Below are positions 16,989 through 25,857 of a DNA stretch of 53,337 nucleotides, piece by piece. Position numbers and translations under genes: made by a program. Position 1 is the first letter of the stretch, and each line of letters begins with the position of its first letter. A model generated the notes under the pieces. It had not been told where the DNA came from. It saw nothing but the letters and a program-made list of their open reading frames with translations, and did not search any database. This stretch comes from an uncultured Pelagibacteraceae bacterium (lineage in GTDB: Bacteria; Pseudomonadota; Alphaproteobacteria; Pelagibacterales; Pelagibacteraceae): assembly GCA_902532645.1 (NCBI GenBank), contig CACAIU010000003.1:1-53337 (forward strand). The letters run 5' to 3'.

Positions 16989-17980
16989 AAACATCTACCA
17001 AAATAACAAGTATAGTAATTATATTTTTTCTAATAATTGCAACAGTGATTATTGGAAGAACAATGATCGGAAATCATTTCAAAAAAAAATTCAGTAAAAG
17101 ACCGCCTCCTGGAATAATAGTAACTACTACTCAAGAGAGGGTTTTTGAAAATATTGTGAGTACGTATGGCACTGCAGCTCCAATTCAAACACAATCATTT
17201 AAAATTGAAAAATATGAAATATTAAAACCCTTAAATTATAATCAAAAAGTTAAAAAAGGTGATGTAATTGCTGAACTTAAAAATCGAAAAGTTATTGCAC
17301 AATTTGATGGAGTTATTGGAAAAAGAGAATTTTCAGAAGATATAGAGGTTTCAAAATCTTCAATATTAATAAATCTTGAAGATACTAGCTCAATATATTG
17401 TGATGTAGATATACCTGAAATTTTTGTACCATTCATTAAGGTTGGTTTACCAGTTGATATTAAATTTTCTGGTTATAAAAATAAAATATATAAAGGCCAA
17501 GTTGATTCTTTTGCTAGCAGGATAAGTGAAGATACAAGAGCTTTGGCAACTAGAATTAAAATGGATAATGCATCTGGTGAAATATTGCCTGGTTCATTTT
17601 TAGAAATATCTATTAAATATGACGTAAGAAATGGCTTAAGTGCTCCAGATACGAGCACAATTGTCGAAGGTGAAAATGTTTTTATTTATAAAGTAGATGA
17701 AAAAAATAAAGTAATGAAAACAAAGGTAACCATTGGTGATAGATATTTAGGCTTTGTAGAAATATTAGATGGATTAAATAATGGAGATAAAATTGTTGCA
17801 GAAGGAACAAAAAAAGTAAGACCAAATTTAACAATCAGACCTATAGAAAAAGGTGCTAAAAAACAGCAAGGAAATTCAAGCTGGGGTAAAAAAGATAAAT
17901 CAAAAAAAGCTGAAGAAAAAAAAGGTAAATTTGATTGGTTGAAAAATATTTTTAAAAAATCAGATAAAGAGAAAAAATAA
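16985..17980 (+). CDS. RND efflux periplasmic adaptor (MFP), lacking the coiled-coil hairpin
   Basis: A 331-residue adaptor with an N-terminal membrane anchor (about residues 7-24). The lipoyl half-motifs KVKKGDVIAEL (88-98) and VIAQFDGVIG (103-112) are separated by only a few residues, so the alpha-helical hairpin that normally sits between them and meets TolC is missing. A beta-barrel region (about 130-215) and a membrane-proximal domain follow. The C-terminus is a long Lys-rich tail. It precedes the RND pump by four bases. No outer-membrane factor is encoded nearby. Confidence 0.88.
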   Translation: MKTSTKITSIVIIFFLIIATVIIGRTMIGNHFKKKFSKRPPPGIIVTTTQERVFENIVSTYGTAAPIQTQSFKIEKYEILKPLNYNQKVKKGDVIAELKNRKVIAQFDGVIGKREFSEDIEVSKSSILINLEDTSSIYCDVDIPEIFVPFIKVGLPVDIKFSGYKNKIYKGQVDSFASRISEDTRALATRIKMDNASGEILPGSFLEISIKYDVRNGLSAPDTSTIVEGENVFIYKVDEKNKVMKTKVTIGDRYLGFVEILDGLNNGDKIVAEGTKKVRPNLTIRPIEKGAKKQQGNSSWGKKDKSKKAEEKKGKFDWLKNIFKKSDKEKK

Positions 17981-17984
17981 TTAA

Positions 17985-20900
17985 ATGTATATAACTGAAG
18001 TTAGCATTAAACGACCTGTTGTTGCTTGGGTTATGTCTTTGATATTAATAATTTTTGGTATTTTTGTTTTTTTAGAATTGCCAGTACGAGAACTTCCAGA
18101 TGGTATACAGCCTCCAGTAGTTCAAGTTCAAACCGATTATAAATCGGCTTCTGCTGAAATCGTTGATGAAGAAATAACTCAAAAATTAGAGGATGTAATT
18201 GGAGGCGCTGAAGGTATCAAAAATATTGACTCAAGTTCTCTCAATGGAAGAAGTAGGATAAATATTCAATTCAACACAGACATTGATTTAGATGATGCAG
18301 CTAATGATATTAGGGAAAGAGTTGCAAGAGTTGTAGATAATTTACCAAGTGAGTCAAACCCTCCACAAATTTTAAAACAGGCAGCAGGTTTTACAACTAC
18401 AATGTGGGTAGCATTATCATCTCCAACCTGGAATGATCTAGATCTCGGTGATTATGCTGAAAGATATCTAATAGATGCATTTTCAAGCGTACCAAACGTA
18501 GGTCGAATTTTAGTTGGTGGATTAAGAGAGCTTAGTGTTAGAGTTTGGATAGATCCAATAAAATTAGCTGCAAACGATCTTACAATTCAAGAAGTTGAAA
18601 GAGCTCTTAGAAATGAGAATATAAATCTTCCAGCTGGAACCTTAGAAGCTAATAACAAAGACTTAACTTTAAACATTGATAAATCCTATTCTAATATTGA
18701 TACTATTAAACAATTGCCAATTAAGAAAAATAAAGAAAAAGTTATTATTTTATCTGATGTGGCTAATATAGAGTTTGGACCTGTTTCAGAAAAAACTTTA
18801 TTCAAAGCTCAAAGAAAAAATGCAGTAAATTTAAAAACTGTAGGAATTGGAATTTATGCAAAAAGTGGTGCATCAACGGTAGAGCTTTCTAAACAAATAA
18901 AAACTAAAATTAAAGAACTTAACAAATCCTTGCCTGATGGATTAAAGTTAGAGATAGCATTTAATAGAGCGACCTACATTGGTGCAGCAATTGAAGAAGT
19001 ATATAAAAGTTTAGTAATTGCATTCGTACTAGTTGTTTTAATTATTTATCTTTTTTTAGGTAATCTAAAAGCTGTAATAGTTCCTGCGGTTGCTTTACCA
19101 GTTAGTCTTATTGGATCATTTCTCGGTTTATATATATTTGATCTATCAATTAATATTTTTGTATTACTAAGTTTTATTCTGGCAATTGGTATAATCACTG
19201 ATGATTCTGTAATCATGACTGATGCGATTTATACAAGAATTGAAAATGGAGAAACACCTTTAGTGGCTGCTTATAAAGGTTCTAAACAAATTACATTTGC
19301 AATTATTGCAACGACTTTAATTCTTATAGCAGTATTTTTACCGTTAATTTTTATTAAAGGAATATCAGGAACCTTGTTTAAAGAAACAGCAATAGCCTTA
19401 TCTTTTTCAATAGTTGTATCTTCTTTTGTGGCATTAACATTATCTCCAATGCTAGGAAGTAAATTTTTAAACAAAAAAGAAAAAATTAATTTCTTTGTAA
19501 AAAAATTTAATAATGGATTTAAATCTTTTACAGGATTTTATGTAAACTCCCTCAAATATTGGGTACATAAACAAAAGACTATTTCGATATTTATAATTTT
19601 AATTATTGCTGCCTCAGCTTATTTGTTTAGTTTTTCCAAAAAAGAATTAATACCAATTGAAGATAGGGGTGCTTATTTAATTATTGGATCAACTGATGAA
19701 GGAAGTTCATTTGAATATACCCAAGAAAAAGCGCAAATAATTGAAGGAAGAATATTAAAATTATTACAGGCAGAAGATAGTCCATATGCAAGACTAATCA
19801 TGAGAGTTCCTGGTTTTGGAAGATCTGCAACGTCTTATAATAGTTTTATAATTATTGCATTACTTGATGAATGGAAAAATAGAGAAAAAAGTAGTCAAAT
19901 AATATTAAGAGAAGCTATTGGACAAGTGGTTTCTGTACCTGAAACTTTTGCTTTTCCAATTTCTCCACAATCAATAAGAGTATCTAGTTACAATAAGCCC
20001 GTTCAGATGGTGATATATGGATCTAGCTACGAAGAATTAGAAGAAATTCAAAATAGTGTCTTAAGAGAATTAAGAAAAAATAGAAATATGTCTAGAATTG
20101 AAAGTGATTATACAAAAAATAAACCTGAGGTTAAATTAATCACTAATAAAAATAGAGCAAATGATTTGGGAGTTTCTACTGAAAATATAGGTAGAACTCT
20201 AGAAACTCTTTATGGAGGAAAAAGAGTAACAACTTTTAGTAAAGAAGGAAGAGAATACCCAATTATTTTACAACAATATTTAGCAGACAGAAGAGATAAA
20301 GATGGGTTGTCAAAAATTTTTGTTAGATCTGAAACAACTGGTAAACTTGTATCTGTTGCAAGTTTAGTTGAGTTTAAAGAGAAAGGCACTGCTGAAGCAC
20401 TTCCAAGATACAATCGTCAAAGAGCAGTTACAATTTCTGCTGCGCTTGCAGAAGATTACACTCTAACAGAGGCTATAAAATACCTGGAAGATGTCATGAT
20501 TAGAGTTGCTCCTCAAAATCAAATCACTTGGAAAGGAAAATCTGAAGAGTTAAAAGAAACAACAAATGAAATATACTTAATTTTTGCTCTTGCTTTGTTA
20601 ACTGCCTATTTAGTAATGGCAGCAACATTTAACTCTTTTGTTCATCCATTTATTATTATTTTAACAGTTCCACTAGCTGTATTTGGTGGATTAGTATTTA
20701 TTTTATTTTTAAATAGTTCAGTAAATATTTTCTCTCAAATCGCTTTAATAATACTGATTGGTATATCTACAAAGAATAGTATTTTGATTGTAGACTACAC
20801 AAACCAGATAAGAACTACCGGTGTTAAAATTCAGGACGCTATAATTAAAGCTTGCCAGCTTAGAATTCGACCAATCATAATGACCTCACTTAGTACAATG

Positions 20901-21107
20901 ATAGCAATGCTTCCATTAGTGATTGGAAATATTGGTCCAGGCGCAGGTGAAGGCTCTAGATTAGCTGTGGGTTCTACAATTTTAGGAGGAATGATTATTT
21001 CAACCTTCTTTACTTTATATGTAACTCCAACAATGTATTTAGCTCTTGCAAAGAATACTAAGCGAATTGATGCAGTTGATATTGAATTAAAAAAACAGCT
21101 AAATTAA
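17985..21107 (+). CDS. RND family efflux permease (AcrB/MexF-like)
   Basis: A 1040-residue inner-membrane pump with the usual twofold layout: one helix (about 12-30), a large periplasmic loop, six helices, a second loop and six more. TM4 carries the proton relay aspartates in GIITDDSVIMTDA, and the second half holds GISTKNSILIVDYTNQIR. ELPVRELPDGIQPPVVQV near the N-terminus is typical of HAE1-type pumps. It would expel hydrophobic or amphiphilic compounds with proton uptake. It ends in a four-base tail-to-tail overlap with the SLT-like lipoprotein. Confidence 0.92.
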   Translation: MYITEVSIKRPVVAWVMSLILIIFGIFVFLELPVRELPDGIQPPVVQVQTDYKSASAEIVDEEITQKLEDVIGGAEGIKNIDSSSLNGRSRINIQFNTDIDLDDAANDIRERVARVVDNLPSESNPPQILKQAAGFTTTMWVALSSPTWNDLDLGDYAERYLIDAFSSVPNVGRILVGGLRELSVRVWIDPIKLAANDLTIQEVERALRNENINLPAGTLEANNKDLTLNIDKSYSNIDTIKQLPIKKNKEKVIILSDVANIEFGPVSEKTLFKAQRKNAVNLKTVGIGIYAKSGASTVELSKQIKTKIKELNKSLPDGLKLEIAFNRATYIGAAIEEVYKSLVIAFVLVVLIIYLFLGNLKAVIVPAVALPVSLIGSFLGLYIFDLSINIFVLLSFILAIGIITDDSVIMTDAIYTRIENGETPLVAAYKGSKQITFAIIATTLILIAVFLPLIFIKGISGTLFKETAIALSFSIVVSSFVALTLSPMLGSKFLNKKEKINFFVKKFNNGFKSFTGFYVNSLKYWVHKQKTISIFIILIIAASAYLFSFSKKELIPIEDRGAYLIIGSTDEGSSFEYTQEKAQIIEGRILKLLQAEDSPYARLIMRVPGFGRSATSYNSFIIIALLDEWKNREKSSQIILREAIGQVVSVPETFAFPISPQSIRVSSYNKPVQMVIYGSSYEELEEIQNSVLRELRKNRNMSRIESDYTKNKPEVKLITNKNRANDLGVSTENIGRTLETLYGGKRVTTFSKEGREYPIILQQYLADRRDKDGLSKIFVRSETTGKLVSVASLVEFKEKGTAEALPRYNRQRAVTISAALAEDYTLTEAIKYLEDVMIRVAPQNQITWKGKSEELKETTNEIYLIFALALLTAYLVMAATFNSFVHPFIIILTVPLAVFGGLVFILFLNSSVNIFSQIALIILIGISTKNSILIVDYTNQIRTTGVKIQDAIIKACQLRIRPIIMTSLSTMIAMLPLVIGNIGPGAGEGSRLAVGSTILGGMIISTFFTLYVTPTMYLALAKNTKRIDAVDIELKKQLN

Positions 21108-21709
21108 AAAATAATATATTTTGACGTTGATAAAGAATTTTTACATTCTGTTAATTGTTGTTTATAAATATTTGATTGTTTCTCCACTCTTTTGGCTAGA
21201 TTAATTACTTTTTTATTTTTTTTGTAATTTTTATAGTTACCCCACCCTTCATGATAAGCAATATACTGCTTGAAGGCATCTTTTTTTGAAACTTTTAAAA
21301 TCTTTTCAGTTTTATTGGTATACCAGCCAATAAAATCAACACTGTCTTTAAATCTTGTTCTTGTTGCATATTTATTTCCAGTTTCTTCCTTGTATTGCTT
21401 CCATGTTCCCTTAACTGCTTGTGAATATCCAAAAGAACTTGAAGGTCTTTTGTAAGGTACTACTTTAAATAATTTTTGCCTTGGAGGCTTTGCAAACCTA
21501 TCAAAACTAGATTCCATCTTAATGATTGCGAGTTGCAAATAAACTGGAGTGCCCCATTTTTTTTCAGTTTTTTTTGCGTGTTTATACCATAAATATTTTT
21601 CCTCAAAAATAGAGCAGCTATTTGAGGCGTTTTTAGGAATTGATGAACATGCTGATAGAAAAAAAATGATAAAAAGTATAAAACTTTTTTTTAATAAAAA
21701 ATTTATCAT
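21104..21709 (-). CDS. SLT-like transglycosylase lipoprotein
   Basis: A 201-residue precursor with a lipoprotein signal peptide and lipobox LSAC (Cys21 would be lipidated). The mature part has AIIKMESSFDRFAKP, in which the glutamate is a candidate catalytic residue, then SSFGYSQAVKGTW and YIAYHEGWGNY, matching soluble lytic transglycosylase domains. It would cut glycan strands in the periplasm from the membrane. The family match is clear but activity is inferred. Confidence 0.8.
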   Translation of the reverse strand: MINFLLKKSFILFIIFFLSACSSIPKNASNSCSIFEEKYLWYKHAKKTEKKWGTPVYLQLAIIKMESSFDRFAKPPRQKLFKVVPYKRPSSSFGYSQAVKGTWKQYKEETGNKYATRTRFKDSVDFIGWYTNKTEKILKVSKKDAFKQYIAYHEGWGNYKNYKKNKKVINLAKRVEKQSNIYKQQLTECKNSLSTSKYIIF

Positions 21710-21755
21710 TAATAATTATAGTTTTATTTATCAAATTATTCTAAAAGATAAATAG

Positions 21756-22463
21756 ATGAGTTATTTAATTTTAGTAAGACACGGACAAAGCGTGTGGAAC
21801 CTTGAAAAAAAATTTACTGGATGGGTTGATGTAGATTTAACTGAAAATGGAAAATTAGAAGCGAAAAAAGCAGGCCAGTTAATAAAACAACAACAAATTG
21901 AAATTAATCTTTATTATTCATCCTTTCAATTAAGAGCAAAAAATACCTTACAAATAATACAAAAAGAATTAGGAGATTTTAAAGATGTAAAGAGTGCTTG
22001 GGAATTAAATGAAAGACATTATGGTGCTTTGACTGGATTAAATAAAGATGAAATGAAAGTAAAACTTGGAGAAGAAAAAGTTCATCAATTTAGACGTTCT
22101 TGGGATCTTAGACCTGACCCTTTAGATAAAAAAAATCCATATCATCCGCTTAATATTGAAACTTACAAAGAAATCCCTTTAGAAAAAATTCCTGACACTG
22201 AGTCACTAAAAGATACATATGAAAGAGTAATAAAATTTTATAGTAAAGAGATAGAACACAAAATAAGTGAAAATATTCTCATTTCTGCTCATGGAAACTC
22301 TATTAGAGCTCTTTGCAAACATTTGTTCAATTTAGATGACAATGAGATCTCAAAACTTGAAATTCCTACAGGAAACCCACTTTTAATTGAATTAGAAAAC
22401 AGCAAAATTTCTAATTGCAAATATCTTGATCAAGAAAGAGCTAAAGATCTTTTAGTTTTTTAA
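21756..22463 (+). CDS. gpmA: 2,3-bisphosphoglycerate-dependent phosphoglycerate mutase
   Basis: A 235-residue histidine phosphatase fold enzyme. The catalytic LVRHGQSVWN lies at residues 6-15; ELNERHYGALTG is the mutase signature that separates it from plain phosphatases, and SAHGNSIRAL carries the second histidine. It interconverts 3- and 2-phosphoglycerate. Its 3' end overlaps the convergent murU-like gene by 23 bases. Confidence 0.93.
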   Translation: MSYLILVRHGQSVWNLEKKFTGWVDVDLTENGKLEAKKAGQLIKQQQIEINLYYSSFQLRAKNTLQIIQKELGDFKDVKSAWELNERHYGALTGLNKDEMKVKLGEEKVHQFRRSWDLRPDPLDKKNPYHPLNIETYKEIPLEKIPDTESLKDTYERVIKFYSKEIEHKISENILISAHGNSIRALCKHLFNLDDNEISKLEIPTGNPLLIELENSKISNCKYLDQERAKDLLVF

Positions 22464-23130
22464 AAATATCCAGATCAGTTAAATGATAAAAGTCTTTTTG
22501 GCTTTCATAACCAAATAACTTTTTTTGATCTAATAAATTATTCCAAATTTCCAAAATTGAGTAGTTTTCTATTTTGTTTTTAATAAATAATTTTTTATTA
22601 ATTATTTGACAACCAATGTAAATAAATTCTTTTTCAGCTCCTTTGTTAATTAAATTATTTTTTAAATTGAAATCTCCATTTAACTTTTTATCAAAACATA
22701 ATTTTTTATTTGCTAAGAGAAGAATGTTTTCTAATTTTTCAGAAAAATACATTTTTTCCATTTTTAATATCTCGTCTTTATAGTCGTTACTCCAGATTGT
22801 ATCTGGATTAAAAATTAAAAAATCCTTTTCATTTGTGTCTTTAATCATATTTTGAATACCTCCACCTGTATCTAAAATATGCTCACCATCCTCAATTATT
22901 TTGATATCTAGATTGAAATTTTTACTGTTTAAAAAAACTGAAAATTGATCCTTTAAATAAAACGTATTTATTAAAATTTTTTGAATACCGAGTTTTTCGA
23001 TTAAATTAATACATCTCTCCAGCATGCTTACATCTTTAATCTCTAATAAGGGCTTGGGAGTATGTAAAGTAATCGGATTTAATCTCTTACCAAAACCTGC
23101 ACACAAAATTAAAGCTGTATTTATTCTCAA
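22441..23130 (-). CDS. murU: Nucleotidyltransferase, probable MurNAc-1-phosphate uridylyltransferase (MurU)
   Basis: A 229-residue sugar-1-phosphate nucleotidyltransferase. The N-terminal ALILCAGFGKRLNPIT is the nucleotide-binding loop; FNPDTIW near residue 95 provides the metal aspartate. The adjacent AmgK-like kinase gene, four bases upstream, makes the MurU role in cell-wall sugar recycling (MurNAc-1-P to UDP-MurNAc) the best reading. A related glucose- or mannose-1-P transferase is possible. Confidence 0.78.
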   Translation of the reverse strand: MRINTALILCAGFGKRLNPITLHTPKPLLEIKDVSMLERCINLIEKLGIQKILINTFYLKDQFSVFLNSKNFNLDIKIIEDGEHILDTGGGIQNMIKDTNEKDFLIFNPDTIWSNDYKDEILKMEKMYFSEKLENILLLANKKLCFDKKLNGDFNLKNNLINKGAEKEFIYIGCQIINKKLFIKNKIENYSILEIWNNLLDQKKLFGYESQKDFYHLTDLDIFKKLKDL

Positions 23131-23134
23131 AACT

Positions 23135-24082
23135 CTACCTTATAAATTTTGGAAAATTATTTTTTAATAGCAACATCAAATTATTAAATTCATTTTGCTC
23201 TTTAATTCTATGATTAATCATTTCCCAAGCATAGGGAATTAATTTAAGATATTTTTTTTTATTGTCTCTAATAGCTAAACGCATAAAAATACCAATTATT
23301 TTTAAATTCCTTAAAACAGATAATATTTCAAAATCTTTTTTAAATTTTTCTAAATCAATTTTTTGATTTGTTTTGACATAAAACTTGAATACTTTCTCTT
23401 TTAATTCATAAGGTGTTTTTAATCTTACGTCGTCAATTAGAGATGCTAAATCGTAAGCTCTATTACCAATTAGCGCATCTTGACTATCTATTACTGCAAT
23501 TTTTTTATTGTGATACATAAAATTTGAAACATGAAAATCTCTATGAACAAATGTATCATTTTTGTAATTTAATTTTGATAATAAATTTTTTACCTCTGAT
23601 TTAAATTTCTTTTTAAATTTAATACTTTTGAATTTAGATAATTTCTTTGGTGCATACCAGTCACAAAAAAGTTTAGTTTCATTAAACAAAATTTTGTTTT
23701 TATATTCTTGAACTTTATAAAATTTGTTTTTAAAATTTTTTACTTTTTTATCTTTTATTAATTGTATTTTATTTAAAATTTTTATTATCTTTTTAAAAAT
23801 GACATATTTATTATTCTTTTTGTTTTTTAAAATTTGAAACAAAGTTTGATCTCCAAAGTCATTTATTTCTATATAATTATTAATGTAATTTTCACTTAAT
23901 AGAATTGGTGCTAAAATTTTATTTTTAATTAAAATTTTATTTATCGCATCGTAAATTAAAAGATTTTTTAACTTTTCTTTCCTGGATACTACAATAATAG
24001 ATTTATTTTTTCTGTTTCTATAAAATTCTCTAAAAGACGCGTCACCTTTTATTTTTTTCAATTTTGCTGAGCTTTTCATCAA
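23135..24082 (-). CDS. amgK: Aminoglycoside-phosphotransferase fold kinase, probable anomeric MurNAc/GlcNAc kinase (AmgK)
   Basis: A 315-residue APH-fold kinase. GDASFREFYR near residue 14 replaces the glycine-rich loop as in AmgK; TFVHRDFHVSNFMY is the catalytic loop and IAVIDSQDALIGNRAYDLASL holds the metal-binding aspartate. It would phosphorylate MurNAc at the anomeric carbon. Gene order tsaE-amgK-murU is the one seen in other proteobacteria and supports the call. The sequence is unusually Lys/Asn/Ile-rich even for this window. Confidence 0.8.
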   Translation of the reverse strand: MMKSSAKLKKIKGDASFREFYRNRKNKSIIVVSRKEKLKNLLIYDAINKILIKNKILAPILLSENYINNYIEINDFGDQTLFQILKNKKNNKYVIFKKIIKILNKIQLIKDKKVKNFKNKFYKVQEYKNKILFNETKLFCDWYAPKKLSKFKSIKFKKKFKSEVKNLLSKLNYKNDTFVHRDFHVSNFMYHNKKIAVIDSQDALIGNRAYDLASLIDDVRLKTPYELKEKVFKFYVKTNQKIDLEKFKKDFEILSVLRNLKIIGIFMRLAIRDNKKKYLKLIPYAWEMINHRIKEQNEFNNLMLLLKNNFPKFIR

Positions 24083-24095
24083 AATAAGTTTTAAT

Positions 24096-24545
24096 TTAAA
24101 TTTTTATATTTACAGTCCTATCATTTAATTTATTTAAATAATTAAATGTTAAAGTTATAAATTTTATATCTTGTTTATCAGCAATCAATTGTGGCCATTC
24201 TATAAGTGTAATTAATTTATTATCTTTTTCAAAAATATCTAAATTATTGATATCTTCTTTCCTATTAATTCTAAATAAATCATAATGTTTTATTCTTGTA
24301 TCTTTCACCTGATACTCATTTAATAAACTAAAAGTAGGGCTTGTAATTTCTGTTTGTGTTAAATTATTTATTTTTTGATACTGATTTATAAAATATTTAA
24401 CAAAGGTTGTTTTACCAACGCCCATCTCTCCATATAAAAAAACAAACTCGCCGCCTTTAAGATATTTTGTAAATTCTTTAGCTAATTCTTTGGTTAACTT
24501 CTCTGAAGTAATATCGATTGTGCTATCTTTAATAGCGATAGGCAT
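24096..24545 (-). CDS. tsaE: tRNA threonylcarbamoyladenosine biosynthesis ATPase TsaE
   Basis: A P-loop protein with Walker [13 protein letters not shown], then [11 protein letters not shown] and HYDLFRI, the standard TsaE pattern, and [10 protein letters not shown] near the C-terminus. It supports TsaB/TsaD in t6A37 formation. The track places the start at TTG 24572; I prefer ATG 24545 (MPIAIKDS), which gives 149 residues and less overlap. Either way the start lies inside the 3' end of ahcY, so the two are translationally linked. Confidence 0.88.
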   Translation of the reverse strand: MPIAIKDSTIDITSEKLTKELAKEFTKYLKGGEFVFLYGEMGVGKTTFVKYFINQYQKINNLTQTEITSPTFSLLNEYQVKDTRIKHYDLFRINRKEDINNLDIFEKDNKLITLIEWPQLIADKQDIKFITLTFNYLNKLNDRTVNIKI

Positions 24546-25815
24546 CTGGTTTGAAAGGACCTTCTGTTCCAACGCTTATATAGTCTGCTTGCTCTTTTGA
24601 TAATTTTGTTAGTTTTGCTCCAACCTTTTTTAAATGCAGAGTTGCTACTTTTTCATCTAAATGTTTTGGAAGTACGTAAACTTTATTTTCATAATTTTTA
24701 TGATTGTGCCAAAGTTCTATTTGAGCAATTACTTGATTAGTAAATGATGCACTCATTACAAAACTTGGATGTCCTGTTGCACAACCAAGATTAACTAATC
24801 TTCCTTCAGCTAAAAGAATAATTCTTTTAGCACTTGGCAGCTCTATTTCATGCACTTGAGGTTTTACTTCAGTCCACTTATAATTTCTAAGAGCTTCAAC
24901 TTGTATTTCATTATCAAAGTGACCAATATTACATAAGATAGCTCTGTCCTTCATATCTCTCATATGATCTGCAGTAACAATGTCTTTATTACCTGTTGCT
25001 GTTACAACGATATCCGCTCTACTTATAGCCTCCTCCATTAATACTACTTCATAACCTTCCATTGCAGCTTGAAGAGCACATATTGGATCTGCTTCTGTAA
25101 CTAAAACTCTAGCTCCACTTTGTCTCAAAGATGCAGCGCTTCCTTTTCCAACGTCTCCAAAACCAGCAACAATAGCAATTTTTCCAGACATCATTACATC
25201 AGTAGCTCTTCTGATGCCGTCTACTAAACTTTCTCTACATCCATATAAATTATCAAATTTTGATTTTGTGACAGAGTCATTCACGTTTATTGCTGGAACT
25301 AAAAGCGATTTATCTTTTTCCATTTTATTTAATGCTTTAATCCCAGTGGTAGTCTCTTCTGAAACACCTTTAATATCTTTCATTAAATCTTTATATTCAT
25401 TGTGCATGATAGCTGTTAAATCACCACCGTCATCTAATAACATGTTAGGTTTCCAATCAGGTTTTCCAACTATAGTTTGTTTAATGCACCATAAATATTC
25501 CTCTTCTGTTTCACCTTTCCAAGCATAAACAGGGATCCCAGCCTTTGCAATTGCAGCAGCTGCATGATCTTGAGTTGAAAAAATATTACAAGATGACCAA
25601 CGAACTTCGGCACCTAAGGCAACTAAAGTTTCAATTAGTACACCCGTTTGAATTGTCATATGAAGGCATCCTATAATCCTTGCACCCTTTAATGGTTTTT
25701 CTTTAGAATACTCTTCTCTTAAAGCCATTAAACCAGGCATTTCACTTTCAGCTATTGATATTTCTTTTCTACCAAATTCAGCTTGATTAATGTCTTTTAC
25801 TTTATAATCTTCCAT
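24529..25815 (-). CDS. ahcY: Adenosylhomocysteinase
   Basis: A 428-residue NAD-dependent hydrolase. It shows the NAD loop [29 protein letters not shown], the substrate region [14 protein letters not shown] and the C-terminal KPDAYRY. It splits S-adenosylhomocysteine to adenosine and homocysteine, recycling methylation waste; the adenosine made links to purine metabolism. The length is that of the shorter class, without the internal insertion found in many bacterial enzymes. No SAH riboswitch fits in the 42 bases upstream. Confidence 0.96.
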   Translation of the reverse strand: MEDYKVKDINQAEFGRKEISIAESEMPGLMALREEYSKEKPLKGARIIGCLHMTIQTGVLIETLVALGAEVRWSSCNIFSTQDHAAAAIAKAGIPVYAWKGETEEEYLWCIKQTIVGKPDWKPNMLLDDGGDLTAIMHNEYKDLMKDIKGVSEETTTGIKALNKMEKDKSLLVPAINVNDSVTKSKFDNLYGCRESLVDGIRRATDVMMSGKIAIVAGFGDVGKGSAASLRQSGARVLVTEADPICALQAAMEGYEVVLMEEAISRADIVVTATGNKDIVTADHMRDMKDRAILCNIGHFDNEIQVEALRNYKWTEVKPQVHEIELPSAKRIILLAEGRLVNLGCATGHPSFVMSASFTNQVIAQIELWHNHKNYENKVYVLPKHLDEKVATLHLKKVGAKLTKLSKEQADYISVGTEGPFKPDAYRY

Positions 25816-25857
25816 GCCAAGTTTTATACAGCTAAGTATTTATTTATCAAGAAATGA

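Noticed and set aside
25214-25528. ORF of 104 residues antisense to ahcY
   Set aside because: Long only because ahcY has few antisense stops; no family resemblance.
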